A stretch of 64,000 nt of DNA from Microcaldota archaeon. GTDB taxonomy: Archaea > Micrarchaeota > Micrarchaeia > Anstonellales > JAGGVH01. Positions 8,837 through 17,463 of the stretch are shown one piece after another. Location: the NCBI GenBank assembly GCA_020854835.1, contig JAHKLX010000003.1, forward strand, positions 62,001 to 126,000, written 5' to 3'. Positions within the stretch are counted from its first letter, which is position 1. Each line of letters starts with the position of its first letter. The notes under the pieces were generated by a model. It saw nothing but the letters and a program-made list of their open reading frames with translations. It had not been told where the DNA came from and made no database searches. The position numbers were made by a program, and so were the translations under genes.

Positions 8837-9099
8837 GGTACGGGGTGAGTTGCTGACGGTACTTTTGTGCTGAGGAAGGTCCACCCACCATATCCGACTA
8901 TGTTGGAAAACAGATGTCGCAAGACATAGCTGGGAAACTGGCTTGAAAAGGAACAGAAACGATACCTTTTTGGGAGCACTATGAAGTCATCTGAGATTTC
9001 CTAAAAAAGGATGAAACGGCCTTTGAACTGTTGTGGTGCAAGCCATATGGCGCTTAGTAGAATGCAACTAAAACAAAAGGTGGCCTACGGCCCCGTGCT
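8837..9099 (+). ncRNA. rnpB: RNase P RNA, archaeal type A
   Basis: About 263 nt. The 5' and 3' ends pair as helix P1: 8837-8845 with 9091-9099, nine pairs including two G-U. Conserved region I, GAGGAAGGTCC (8872-8882), begins the P4 helix. A8877-C8885 pairs with 9079-9086 and leaves U8880 bulged, the universally conserved bulged U of P4. Other conserved pieces are ACAGAAACGATACC near 8954-8967 and AGTAGAATGCAACTAAAACA before the 3' strand of P4. It trims 5' leaders from pre-tRNAs with protein subunits. It is a compact but complete form directly downstream of ileS. Confidence 0.93.
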
Positions 9100-9119
9100 G
9101 ATATTTATGAGGTGATGTA

Positions 9120-9365
9120 ATGTTGGAGGAAATTTCACTCTTATTGGGTCCGATTGCTTTTTTGTTAGTAGTGGGAGCTGCTGTTTCCATATCGCTTTTA
9201 TTGCCTTTGGCAGGCGTAGTGTTGACATTGAATTTTATGAAAGTCATTAATTTGAGTAAAAACATAATTGTGGGTGTAATGGGAATTGCGATGGGGATTC
9301 CTATTTTGTTGATGGTTTTGGCAATAGTTTGTTTTGTTTTGTCTGTTTTGTTGCCTGCAATTTAG
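9120..9365 (+). CDS. small two-helix membrane protein
   Basis: An 81-residue protein preceded by GAGGTGATG. There are two or three hydrophobic helices (about residues 6-35 and 49-80) with a short KVINLSKN loop between. It lies between rnpB and deoxyhypusine synthase; its stop codon overlaps the Shine-Dalgarno of the next gene, so they are co-transcribed. The function is unknown. Confidence 0.7.
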   Translation: MLEEISLLLGPIAFLLVVGAAVSISLLLPLAGVVLTLNFMKVINLSKNIIVGVMGIAMGIPILLMVLAIVCFVLSVLLPAI

Positions 9366-9373
9366 GTGAGATG

Positions 9374-10303
9374 ATGAAAAAAGTTAAAGACCTTAAGTGG
9401 AATGAAAGAATAACTGTTAAAGATCTGGTGAAACAAATGGAATCCTGTGGATTTCAAGCAACTGAATTAAAGCAAGCTGCAGAAGTTATAATTAAAATGA
9501 AAAAAAATGGAGCTAAAATTTATTTGACTTTCACATCAAATATGGCCACTTCGGGTTTAAGGGGATTATTTGCACAAATAATTGAAATGGGTTTAATTGA
9601 TATTGTTGTTACAGGTGTTGGTGCAATAGAAGAAGATATAATGCGTGCAAAAGGAGAAGAATTCGTTATAGGTAATTTTGGAGTAGATGATGTTGAACTC
9701 CATGAAAAAGGAGTCAATAGAGTTGGAAATTTATTTGTAACAAACGAAAGTTATTGTAATTTTGAAGATTTGATGCGACCTATGTTGAAAAAGCTTTATC
9801 AAGAAAAAAACAGATGGAATGTTTCAGATATGTTGAAAAAGTTTGGGGAGGAATTAGAGGATGAAAATTCAATTCTCTATCAAGCTGCAAAGAAAAATGT
9901 TCCTGTTTTTGTCCCAGGGATAACAGACGGGGCATTAGGTTTTCACTTGTTTTTATTTCAGCAGGAAAAACCTGATTTTGTAGTTGATGTTATCAATGAT
10001 TTCAAAAAATTAACTTATTATACAACTCATGATGATAAAAAAGGAGTTATAGCCCTAGGCGGTGGAATTGCGAAACACCAGGCACTTCTTGCATGCATAC
10101 TCAATGGTGGCATGGATTATGCTGTTTATATGACAACTGATCAAGAATTTGCGGGCAGTATGTCTGGCGCCTCAACACGCGAAGCAAAATCGTGGGGAAA
10201 AATAAAAGATGATTCAGATGCTGCAACAGTTATTGGCGATGTTTCAATAACATTTCCTTTGATGATGTGTTACGTATTAGAAATTTTGAATGAAGAAAAA
10301 TGA
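9374..10303 (+). CDS. dys: deoxyhypusine synthase
   Basis: A 309-residue enzyme that transfers the aminobutyl group of spermidine to a lysine of aIF5A, the first step of hypusine formation. The start is the second ATG of ATGATG, which has the better spacing from GGTGAG (9365-9370). The NAD-binding 'TSNMATSGLRG' lies near residue 55, and the family motif 'VFVPGITDGALG' is present. The catalytic lysine is K234 in GGGIAKH, followed by the conserved 'DYAVYMTTDQEFAGSMSGA' and 'EAKSWGKI'. Length and motifs are complete. A PLP decarboxylase that could make polyamine precursors lies nearby at 11702. Confidence 0.95.
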   Translation: MKKVKDLKWNERITVKDLVKQMESCGFQATELKQAAEVIIKMKKNGAKIYLTFTSNMATSGLRGLFAQIIEMGLIDIVVTGVGAIEEDIMRAKGEEFVIGNFGVDDVELHEKGVNRVGNLFVTNESYCNFEDLMRPMLKKLYQEKNRWNVSDMLKKFGEELEDENSILYQAAKKNVPVFVPGITDGALGFHLFLFQQEKPDFVVDVINDFKKLTYYTTHDDKKGVIALGGGIAKHQALLACILNGGMDYAVYMTTDQEFAGSMSGASTREAKSWGKIKDDSDAATVIGDVSITFPLMMCYVLEILNEEK

Positions 10304-10319
10304 AAAAAGAAAGTGTTTT

Positions 10320-11558
10320 TTAAATAAGTAAATTAGGGAAAAATAAAAGCATTATTCCCAACAGGAACAATATCACTGCCCCAATTATTTTGCAATATTT
10401 CGCATACTTTTCCCCGATTCCGCTCGTTACGGCAAAAATTGCTAAACTAAATATTACCAAATCATCAAACATAAACGCTGCAACATACATTATAATATAC
10501 AAATAGTATTCAAGTGTGGGCAAATTGCTTAGTGCAAGTACTTGTGTAAAAACTGCAGGTATTGCAGATGAACAAACAAATTCAATAGAATTTACTGTAA
10601 ACGCTAGAATTATAATCGCACCCAGTGTTGCGATAGACATTGGGGCAGATACAACGTTCTGCATGGCCCCTAAAGTTTTTGTATGGTCTTCTTCGTCTCC
10701 AACTTTACAAGTTAATGTTCCGCCTGCTTTGCGAATTTCTAAATATTCTTTAATTGAAAGTGTTCCACCCGCTATGGCAACTAAACCAACTATTATCATA
10801 ACTGGTCTCAGATAACCAATAAAAAGAAACATGTTCAACCATGCAGTCATGAACAAGAAATATAATATTCCTGACGCTAATAAAAAGGTTCCAACAATAA
10901 ACCATATTCTTTTTTTGTCTTTGAGTTCCATAACCAAAGCAATTAAATAAACTAAAACCCACATTGCACATGGATTAAATCCATCTATGAGACCTAAGAG
11001 TATTGCAAGAACAGGTAAAGAAAGGGTTGTAATATCAATTAATCCAATAAACGGGACTTCAACCCGAGTTATGCCTGGCACCACATCTTCTGTTTTTTCA
11101 GTAGAGACAGATTGATTGACACAAACATCCGAACAATAATCAATAGCTTCACGTATTTTTACACCCGTAACATGTTCACCAGAGTATCCAATAAAAACTT
11201 CTTTTCCAACAAATGTGGCAGGAACTAAAATCCTTGTTTGACCGTTGCCATGATCCTTTAGCAGTTGTAAATACAATTCTTGAGCCGAAGACTCGGCTAT
11301 ATCATGATAAACCCATCCTACATCAGGAAATTCCTTCATTAGTTTTTGGTTAAACTGCATTTGCTCATGACAATGAGGACATGTTTGTGAATAAAAAAAA
11401 TGGACGGTTATGTTAGTATCCCCGCTATAGGGGATGGGAGGAGATTGTTGAAAATGTTCAAAGAGAAAAAGGCCACTTCCCAAAATTAAAAGAGCTATTA
11501 TTAGATAAACATTGAATTTATCTTGGAAAAAACCTTTTATCATTTTTTTTACATCCAT
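10320..11558 (-). CDS. thioredoxin-like domain fused to CcdA/DsbD-like membrane domain
   Basis: A 412-residue membrane thiol-redox protein. Residues 16-35 are a transmembrane anchor. Residues 50-145 form an extracytoplasmic thioredoxin-like domain with active site C60-P-H-C63 and a cis-Pro loop (LVPAT, 111-115). Further cysteines are C142 and C146. From about residue 178 there are six or so transmembrane helices of CcdA/DsbD type. C197 in GFNPCAMW and C329 in SIEFVCSSA are the pair expected to relay electrons across the membrane. CPHC is more DsbA-like than thioredoxin-like (CGPC). It probably oxidises, isomerises or reduces disulfides of secreted proteins, which are abundant in this window. 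Confidence 0.88.
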   Translation of the reverse strand: MDVKKMIKGFFQDKFNVYLIIALLILGSGLFLFEHFQQSPPIPYSGDTNITVHFFYSQTCPHCHEQMQFNQKLMKEFPDVGWVYHDIAESSAQELYLQLLKDHGNGQTRILVPATFVGKEVFIGYSGEHVTGVKIREAIDYCSDVCVNQSVSTEKTEDVVPGITRVEVPFIGLIDITTLSLPVLAILLGLIDGFNPCAMWVLVYLIALVMELKDKKRIWFIVGTFLLASGILYFLFMTAWLNMFLFIGYLRPVMIIVGLVAIAGGTLSIKEYLEIRKAGGTLTCKVGDEEDHTKTLGAMQNVVSAPMSIATLGAIIILAFTVNSIEFVCSSAIPAVFTQVLALSNLPTLEYYLYIIMYVAAFMFDDLVIFSLAIFAVTSGIGEKYAKYCKIIGAVILFLLGIMLLFFPNLLI

Positions 11559-11701
11559 ATCTATCTCTCCATTTAATTGCTCAAAAGAATATAAATAGAT
11601 ATATAATTCAAAAAGTTTATATAGTTTACTTATTTGTTCGGAAATTTAATAACGATTGGCAATTGCAAAGCATTTTTATAATAATTAGATACTATTAAAT
11701 T
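11559..11701. promoter_or_regulatory. divergent promoter region
   Basis: This serves the thioredoxin-CcdA gene (minus) and the decarboxylase (plus). On the minus strand GGAGAGAT precedes the start and several TATA-like stretches lie around 11585-11625. On the plus strand tttttataataatt (about 11671-11684) sits 18-31 nt before the ATG at 11702 with no Shine-Dalgarno, which suggests a leaderless mRNA. Confidence 0.5.
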
Positions 11702-12751
11702 ATGGACGAAGCAAAATTTATTCTATACAAAAACAAACTATTAGATCAATATAATATTGTTAGGTATATGGCAGATAGTATTGCTTATAGTTTCAAAACA
11801 AATGAGGAAGTTGGAAAAGTTTTAGAAACTGAGACAGATTGTGATATGAGCATTCATTCAATTGAATCACTCAATAAAATTAAAGATCCGAAAAGAGTTT
11901 GGCTTTTAGTACAGGGATGGAACAAAAAAGATATTATAAAAATGGTGGGGGCAGGTGTAATAAAATTCATAATTGATAATCAAAGTGATCTCCAAGTTTT
12001 AGAAAATTATTTGTTAGAAAACGATGTAAAAATAAATTTGCTGTTGAGAGTAAAATTCAAAGAAAGAACTGTGCATACTGGAAAATATTATGTATATGGT
12101 TTTTCAGGTTTGGAATTGAATAAGCAAATACAAAGAATTTCAAAAAATCAAAAATTTATGGAAAAAATAAATAAACTAGGGATACACTTCCATAGAAAAA
12201 CCCAAAACTTGAGTGAATGGGATTTGAAAGAAGAAATCCAAGATATTGTAAAATCTGAAAATTTAAAATATATTCAAATTATAAATATAGGGGGGGGAAT
12301 ACCCTGCGAATACAAGAATTTCAGGATTAATCTTAAAGATATATTTCAAAAAATAAAGGAATTTAAAAAATGGCTCAATGAACAAAAGATTGAATTGATG
12401 ATGGAACCTGGCAGATTTTTAGCAGCACCATGTATTGAATTAGAAACAGAAATAAAAGCTATTTACAAAGACACGATTATCCTTAACTGTTCTGTTTACA
12501 ATTCATCTTTAGACACATTTATTTGGAATATTAGGCTGGTTGCAAAGGATGAAATTCTTGATGAACAGAAAGCTGGAAAAATTTATACACTAAAAGGATG
12601 CACCCCAGATTCTATGGACATTTTCCGTTATAGAATTCATTTACCTGAAAAAAAGGTAGGTGATAAAATTGTTTTTATGAATGCAGGAGCATATAATTTC
12701 AATGCAAACTTCTGCTCTCTTCCAAAACTGAAAACGGAGATTGTTGGGTGA
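11702..12751 (+). CDS. group IV PLP-dependent decarboxylase (ornithine/diaminopimelate decarboxylase family)
   Basis: A 349-residue fold-III (alanine-racemase-like barrel) decarboxylase. The PLP lysine is K32 in AYSFKTN. 'GIHFHRK' replaces the usual HIGS-type loop, NIGGGIP is the phosphate-binding glycine loop, and EPGRFLAAP is the second phosphate/substrate motif. The C-terminal 'GCTPDSMDIF' carries the Cys-Asp pair that supplies the catalytic Cys from the neighbouring subunit. Ornithine, arginine, diaminopimelate and carboxynorspermidine decarboxylases share these motifs. At 349 residues it is short, closer to ornithine or carboxynorspermidine enzymes. With deoxyhypusine synthase about 1.4 kb away, a polyamine role is the best guess, though no lysine-pathway gene is seen to test it. 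Confidence 0.8.
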   Translation: MDEAKFILYKNKLLDQYNIVRYMADSIAYSFKTNEEVGKVLETETDCDMSIHSIESLNKIKDPKRVWLLVQGWNKKDIIKMVGAGVIKFIIDNQSDLQVLENYLLENDVKINLLLRVKFKERTVHTGKYYVYGFSGLELNKQIQRISKNQKFMEKINKLGIHFHRKTQNLSEWDLKEEIQDIVKSENLKYIQIINIGGGIPCEYKNFRINLKDIFQKIKEFKKWLNEQKIELMMEPGRFLAAPCIELETEIKAIYKDTIILNCSVYNSSLDTFIWNIRLVAKDEILDEQKAGKIYTLKGCTPDSMDIFRYRIHLPEKKVGDKIVFMNAGAYNFNANFCSLPKLKTEIVG

Positions 12752-12858
12752 GAAACAGAAAAAAGATTTTTACGATTTATACATACACTCAAATTAGTTT
12801 TGCTAATCCAACTGAAACATTTAAAAACACAATTAACCATAAAATATAATGTGGTAAT

Positions 12859-13326
12859 ATGGCCCAAAAATATTTTAATAAAAACGAAGTGATTGAAAGA
12901 ATTACTGGATTTGCTAATGAAATGAATTTAGATTTGAGTGTTACACATTCTCTAAGAGGGGACTTTTTTACTATGGGTGAGATAAAAACAAGAAGATTCC
13001 CCCGTAATCTATTTGAAAGGATTGGTTTATTGAAACCGGATAAAACAGAGTTGGTAGAAGTATTTCTACCGGAAACGATTGCAGAAGAGGACTTTTTAAG
13101 AACACCAATTTTTGCTCCTAGAGATATTCCAACTATAAGTAAGTTGACGCACAATATTGAAGGAATTGGAAAGCGCATAAACATTGAACCGTTTTTAGGG
13201 AGCTTTGGTGAGAGTTATAGAGTAATACAGGAAGATGGGAGTGAAGTTGGGGGTATGTTTTTAGTGAATATATATACAAGCGAAGACAAAACTCCGAATT
13301 CTATTATTTATTATAATAAAAAATAA
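12859..13326 (+). CDS. hypothetical protein, 155 aa
   Basis: A soluble mixed alpha/beta protein without signal peptide, transmembrane segment or Cys. It has an N-terminal helix (KNEVIERITGFANEM), then strand-rich sequence with 'KTRRFPRNLFERIG' and a C-terminal 'SYRVIQEDGSEVGG' hairpin. No family is recognised. It is preceded by a weak GTGGT Shine-Dalgarno and converges on 13334-14776. Confidence 0.65.
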   Translation: MAQKYFNKNEVIERITGFANEMNLDLSVTHSLRGDFFTMGEIKTRRFPRNLFERIGLLKPDKTELVEVFLPETIAEEDFLRTPIFAPRDIPTISKLTHNIEGIGKRINIEPFLGSFGESYRVIQEDGSEVGGMFLVNIYTSEDKTPNSIIYYNKK

Positions 13327-13333
13327 ATTTATC

Positions 13334-14776
13334 TCAATCTCCTGCCATCCACGCCCACCAGGGCCCTTTTTCTTCAATTACCTGGCCGTTTTCAGCGTCA
13401 ATTATGGTCTCAACCTCTGCATCAGCGGGGAATAAAAACAAAAACTTTTTCTCTTGGGTTGTGTTTATGTGATAAACAGCCGCGCCGTTGTGCTCTTTTA
13501 TTTCTGCGTTTACGGATCTTACATTTCTGTTCTGCGATGCAGTTGAAACTGCTTGTGAAGGAAGGACTTTGACTTCATTATTGCCAACCTTTACTTTGTT
13601 TTCATGGATTATTACATTGTTTTGATTAACTTTAACAGAAACCGCGCTGTCCGCGATCTCAACGTTGGTGATTCCAGGTGTAACCATGACTTCGCCGCTT
13701 GTAGTTGAAACCTTGACAATCTTGTCATTTGACTTGACAGATATTCCGTCAGCGCTGATTTCTCCAGGTTTAACTTCAAAAGTTTCAACAAGGCCGTCAA
13801 GCTCCTGCGCCTCAATAACCTGTTTTTTCTGCATAAGTTGTTCAATCATATTGTCAATTTCTATACGAACTTGCTTCAAACTTTCAATTTGATCATCTAT
13901 ATCCTGAGAACTGGAAACAACACCATCTACTCTTTGTTTGTAATAAGCTGCAATTTGTCTTCCATTATCTCCAGGAGAAGAAATGTGGGTTGTTTCTGCA
14001 TTAACTTGGTTGCATATTCTTTCCCGTTCTTTCATCTGTTCTTCAATTCGCTCCTGGATTTGATTTTCAGAATCTCTATCTCCTTTCTGTTGCGCTGTTT
14101 GGAGCTGATTTTTAAGAGTATATATTTCCTCCATAATATCTGAATCATCACACTGCCACACAACTGCAGTTGATGTGGGTACGCAAGGATTGTTTTCGTT
14201 TAAATTTTGAAGTTTCAAAGAAAGATCATCATAATACTGTTGATTTCCTTCTGTTTGAGCCTTTGCCATTTCCATTTTTATTTGCTGGATTTGTAGGGCA
14301 AGTTGCTCTTCACAAGTAGTTGCAGAAACCTGTTCAGAGGAAGAAGTTTGAATTTTTCTGCAGTTGTTATTTCTTTCTTGATTCATGAGTTCTAGTTTGT
14401 TTTTCAATTGTTCAACATCTCCTGCATTATTGTTTTTCACTGCGTTTTCAATTTGATTCATTACTTGATTCACTTGTTCTGCATACTCATCATCTGCTGC
14501 GCAATCCCAAATAACAGTTATATCCTCGCGTCCGTACCCATATCCTGCCTGTGTTGAAACAGCTTCGCCCGAGGCCTGTTTAATAGGTTCAGCATGTTCG
14601 GGTTTATAACTAGTTGAATCATCAAGTTGATCTTTGCCAGTAGCATTATCCCCTTGAGACGTTGAAATATCAACTTTGGAAATCTGCTGTATTGTGTGAC
14701 CTGTTTGAGCCTGTGCAAAAACTGAAACAACTAAAAATAAAACAAATACTAATGAAAACAAAAAACTGCTTTTCAT
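13334..14776 (-). CDS. secreted protein with three Cys-flanked helical repeats and C-terminal beta domain
   Basis: A 480-residue protein with a signal peptide (about residues 1-23) and a strong GGAGAGGTGG Shine-Dalgarno. Residues about 105-270 hold three helical-hairpin repeats of about 50-60 residues, each opening with a W/T-x-C or E-C segment and closing near a second Cys. Examples are 'WDCAADDEYAEQ' ... 'NNNC', 'TCEEQLALQ' ... 'NNPC' and 'WQCDDSDIMEE' ... 'ERIC'. A coiled coil follows (about 285-335). Next comes a regular beta region of short VxV strands (about 350-410), like a right-handed beta structure. It ends with KGPWWAWMAGD. There is no transmembrane segment. The function is unknown; it is likely a surface or periplasmic structural protein. 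Confidence 0.78.
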   Translation of the reverse strand: MKSSFLFSLVFVLFLVVSVFAQAQTGHTIQQISKVDISTSQGDNATGKDQLDDSTSYKPEHAEPIKQASGEAVSTQAGYGYGREDITVIWDCAADDEYAEQVNQVMNQIENAVKNNNAGDVEQLKNKLELMNQERNNNCRKIQTSSSEQVSATTCEEQLALQIQQIKMEMAKAQTEGNQQYYDDLSLKLQNLNENNPCVPTSTAVVWQCDDSDIMEEIYTLKNQLQTAQQKGDRDSENQIQERIEEQMKERERICNQVNAETTHISSPGDNGRQIAAYYKQRVDGVVSSSQDIDDQIESLKQVRIEIDNMIEQLMQKKQVIEAQELDGLVETFEVKPGEISADGISVKSNDKIVKVSTTSGEVMVTPGITNVEIADSAVSVKVNQNNVIIHENKVKVGNNEVKVLPSQAVSTASQNRNVRSVNAEIKEHNGAAVYHINTTQEKKFLFLFPADAEVETIIDAENGQVIEEKGPWWAWMAGD

Positions 14777-14813
14777 GTTACCACCTCTCCATTATAAATT
14801 GACATCACTAAAA

Positions 14814-14821
14814 TTTATAAA
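14814..14821. promoter_or_regulatory. palindromic TATA box shared by divergent genes
   Basis: TTTATAAA is its own reverse complement, flanked by aaa on one side and ccttt on the other. It is centred about 25 nt before the apgM ATG (14843), giving a leaderless mRNA, and about 41 nt before the start of the minus-strand gene (14776). That leaves just room for its Shine-Dalgarno. Confidence 0.5.
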
Positions 14822-14842
14822 CCTTTAATCCGCGATAGAATT

Positions 14843-16021
14843 ATGGAAAATAGAAAAAAAGTTGTTTTTATAATTCTTGATGGGTTGGGTGACGGACCAG
14901 TGAAAAATGGATCTTTAGAAAAAGCAAAAACACCAAACATTGATAAAATGAAAAAAGAGCATGGAGTTTGTGGTGGGATGATGACTCTAGGAAAAAACAT
15001 TGTGCCCCACAGTGATGATGCACATCTTGTTTTGTTTGGTTATTCTATGAAAAAAGATTATGTTGGCAGAGGGCCCTATGAAGCACTTGGTGCAGGATTA
15101 AAGATGAACAAAGGAGATATTGCGTTTAGGGCAAATTTTGCAACAGTAAAAAAAGGTGTTGTTGTTGACAGAAGAGCAGGAAGAATCAAAACAGAAATAG
15201 CACATAAGGTTGCAAAACATATTTCTAAAACGAAAATTGATGGGCATGAAATAACTTTTGCCCCGACAACAGAACATAGAGGTGTTTTGATAATCAAAGG
15301 AAAGGGATTGACTGATAAAATAAATCAAACTGACCCCGGGAAAACAGGTGTTGCATGGATTAAATGCAAACCTGAAAAACCTACTGCTAAAAAAACAGCC
15401 GAGCTTGTGAATAAATGGACAGAGTGGGCACATGAAAAATTGGAAGCACAGACCTGGACAAGAAAAACGCCCAAACCAAATTTTATTTTGGCCAGAGGGG
15501 TAGGTTCCTACAAAAAAGTTGAAACGATTCAGCAAAAATTTGGGATAAGAAGTGTGTGTATTGCGGGAGGGGCTTTGTATAAAGGAGTTGCCAAATTTGT
15601 TGGGATGAACACACCTGACATAAAAGGTGCAACAGGGGATAAAAACACAGATCTAAATGCAAAATTTAATTCAGTAATTAATTATTTGAAAACAAATGAC
15701 CTTGTTTTTCTACATATAAAAGGGCCTGATTCTTTTTCACATGATAAAGATTGCAAAGGCAAAAAACAATTTGTTGAAAAGGTTGATAAATTTTTGCCGA
15801 AGTTAACTGAAAAAGCAGATTACATAATAATTACTGGTGATCATTCAACACCTTGCACAAATGGAGACCATAGTGCAGATCCTGTCCCATTCCTGTTATG
15901 GGGAAAGAATTTGGTTCCTGACACTTCAAGCTTTACTAATTTAAACTCGCCAGAAGGAGAATTGGGCATCTTTGAAGGTAAAGAAGTAATGAAAAGTATA
16001 GAAAAAATGATAAAAAATTGA
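14843..16021 (+). CDS. apgM: 2,3-bisphosphoglycerate-independent phosphoglycerate mutase, archaeal type
   Basis: A 392-residue alkaline-phosphatase-superfamily enzyme that interconverts 3- and 2-phosphoglycerate in glycolysis/gluconeogenesis. Metal-binding motifs are visible in order: 'FIILDGLGDGP' (residues 9-19), 'TPNIDKM', the Ser nucleophile region 'VPHSDDAHL', 'HIKGPDSFSHDKD', 'ITGDHSTPC' and 'HSADPVPFLLWG'. Length is typical of archaeal aPGAM. No Shine-Dalgarno precedes the ATG, and a TATA box sits 25 nt upstream, so translation is likely leaderless. It reads divergently from a secreted-protein gene. Confidence 0.95.
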   Translation: MENRKKVVFIILDGLGDGPVKNGSLEKAKTPNIDKMKKEHGVCGGMMTLGKNIVPHSDDAHLVLFGYSMKKDYVGRGPYEALGAGLKMNKGDIAFRANFATVKKGVVVDRRAGRIKTEIAHKVAKHISKTKIDGHEITFAPTTEHRGVLIIKGKGLTDKINQTDPGKTGVAWIKCKPEKPTAKKTAELVNKWTEWAHEKLEAQTWTRKTPKPNFILARGVGSYKKVETIQQKFGIRSVCIAGGALYKGVAKFVGMNTPDIKGATGDKNTDLNAKFNSVINYLKTNDLVFLHIKGPDSFSHDKDCKGKKQFVEKVDKFLPKLTEKADYIIITGDHSTPCTNGDHSADPVPFLLWGKNLVPDTSSFTNLNSPEGELGIFEGKEVMKSIEKMIKN

Positions 16022-16032
16022 AAAGAAAAAAA

Positions 16033-17463
16033 TTAGAAATTTAATACAAATAAAAGATAGGGTGCGTTGTATGTGCCTTTTTTGATATCATAAACCCTAT
16101 TTTCAAAACCAAGACCTACTTTCTTATAGAATAATGTTCCAGAGAAAGTTATATCTGCTCCTCCAGGATCATAAGATATTGGCACATATAATCTGGTGCT
16201 TGGTTCAAACCAAAAATTATCGGACAAGGCCATAGCAGTTCTGACACCCAACCAAATATTTCTTAATGTGAAAACGTCGTTTGCTTTTTCTATAATAATT
16301 GGTTTGTAGTTCAATGTATCTCCATTAACGATATGAAAAGTGTTTTCTATACCTGTTTCGAATTGTATATGATAGGTGGAATAAGCTCCTCCAAGTTCAA
16401 ATGCTGTTGTTTTCATGCTAGTATGTTCGGTGTTCATATCAGCACCGAATATGAGTGAAAGTTTTCCACCGATTTCAAATCCAAAGCCCACAGTATTTTC
16501 TGATATTTTTGAATTTAATCTGAACCCTCTTAATGGAGAAAAGTCTTTGCTTAATTTGGGTTTGTCCATAGGTTTAGATAATTCGTCGGATTGTGAACCA
16601 AAATAGAACACGTGACCTGTTCTTTCCTTAGGTTCTAAGGTAAAGGGTTCAAGCGTAACTTCGGATTCTAAACCATCTAATCTCTGTTCGATTCGAAGTA
16701 TTCTCACATCATTAAAAAGATCTTTATTTTCTAAGTTAGAAACTCGAGAATCCAGAGAATCTGTTTTATCTTGTAAATCTGAAACCTCTCTTATAAGTCC
16801 ATTGAGTACATCATAAAGTTCATCTACCTGTGCTTGTAATTCGTATGCAATATTAGATAAATGATTATTTTCAAGTTCTTGTATTGTGCGTTCAACATAG
16901 CGGATTTGAGTTTTTATAACCTCTGGCTCAGTGGGCATAGGTTTTGATAAATTTGTTACTGTAACATACCCCAATAATTTATCCTCTGTGCAAGAAGAAT
17001 CTATTTTTCTACCAGTTCCTTTGATGTTAAAATTCATTTTTTTACTCTCGAAAAAATTGACTAAACCATCAACAACATCTTTAACTGATGTGTGATATTG
17101 GCTAGAAACCGTTGTTGTAAAACTTCGATGAGATTCATTCGGATCCATTACTTTTAGTAAAAATGAAACATCTGAATCTTTGAAATATCCTAAATTTTTT
17201 ATTTCCATAAATTCTGCTGATTTGTTTGATGAGGATACGGCAACTTGTGTTGCATCTGCCAAATCCATAGATTCTAATAGTTTTTCAGATAATTGAAAAT
17301 CTGGAAGACCAGGTTTTATATTGTTCTCAACCGTAGAAGGAGGGTTGATTTTAGTTGTATCTGGCGCGGGATGGAGTTCGTGATCCAAACTTGATGCCAT
17401 TGTTGATGCAGCAGCCACAGCAGTGGCAAATATTATTGCTCTGTTCATACTTTTGGGGGCCAT
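16033..17463 (-). CDS. secreted coiled-coil protein with beta-barrel-like C-terminus
   Basis: A 476-residue protein preceded by GAGGTGAT. Residues 1-24 are a signal peptide. Residues about 40-180 are alpha/beta with 'DVSFLLKVMD' and a NFFESKK helix. Residues about 190-270 are a coiled coil (RTIQELENN ... 'DSLDSRVSNLENK'). From about 285 on there are alternating hydrophobic/polar strands with turns, such as 'VGFGFEIGGKLSLIFGADM' and 'FELGGAYSTYHIQFETGI'. The chain ends in the strand 'YLLFVLNF' with a terminal Phe. That architecture recalls bacterial outer-membrane barrels with a beta-signal. Archaea normally lack an outer membrane, so this may be a surface beta-sandwich instead. The function is unknown. 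Confidence 0.75.
   Translation of the reverse strand: MAPKSMNRAIIFATAVAAASTMASSLDHELHPAPDTTKINPPSTVENNIKPGLPDFQLSEKLLESMDLADATQVAVSSSNKSAEFMEIKNLGYFKDSDVSFLLKVMDPNESHRSFTTTVSSQYHTSVKDVVDGLVNFFESKKMNFNIKGTGRKIDSSCTEDKLLGYVTVTNLSKPMPTEPEVIKTQIRYVERTIQELENNHLSNIAYELQAQVDELYDVLNGLIREVSDLQDKTDSLDSRVSNLENKDLFNDVRILRIEQRLDGLESEVTLEPFTLEPKERTGHVFYFGSQSDELSKPMDKPKLSKDFSPLRGFRLNSKISENTVGFGFEIGGKLSLIFGADMNTEHTSMKTTAFELGGAYSTYHIQFETGIENTFHIVNGDTLNYKPIIIEKANDVFTLRNIWLGVRTAMALSDNFWFEPSTRLYVPISYDPGGADITFSGTLFYKKVGLGFENRVYDIKKGTYNAPYLLFVLNF

Noticed and set aside
12637..12867. Small minus-strand frame between decarboxylase and next gene
   Set aside because: It lies mostly antisense to the decarboxylase end and has no ribosome site.
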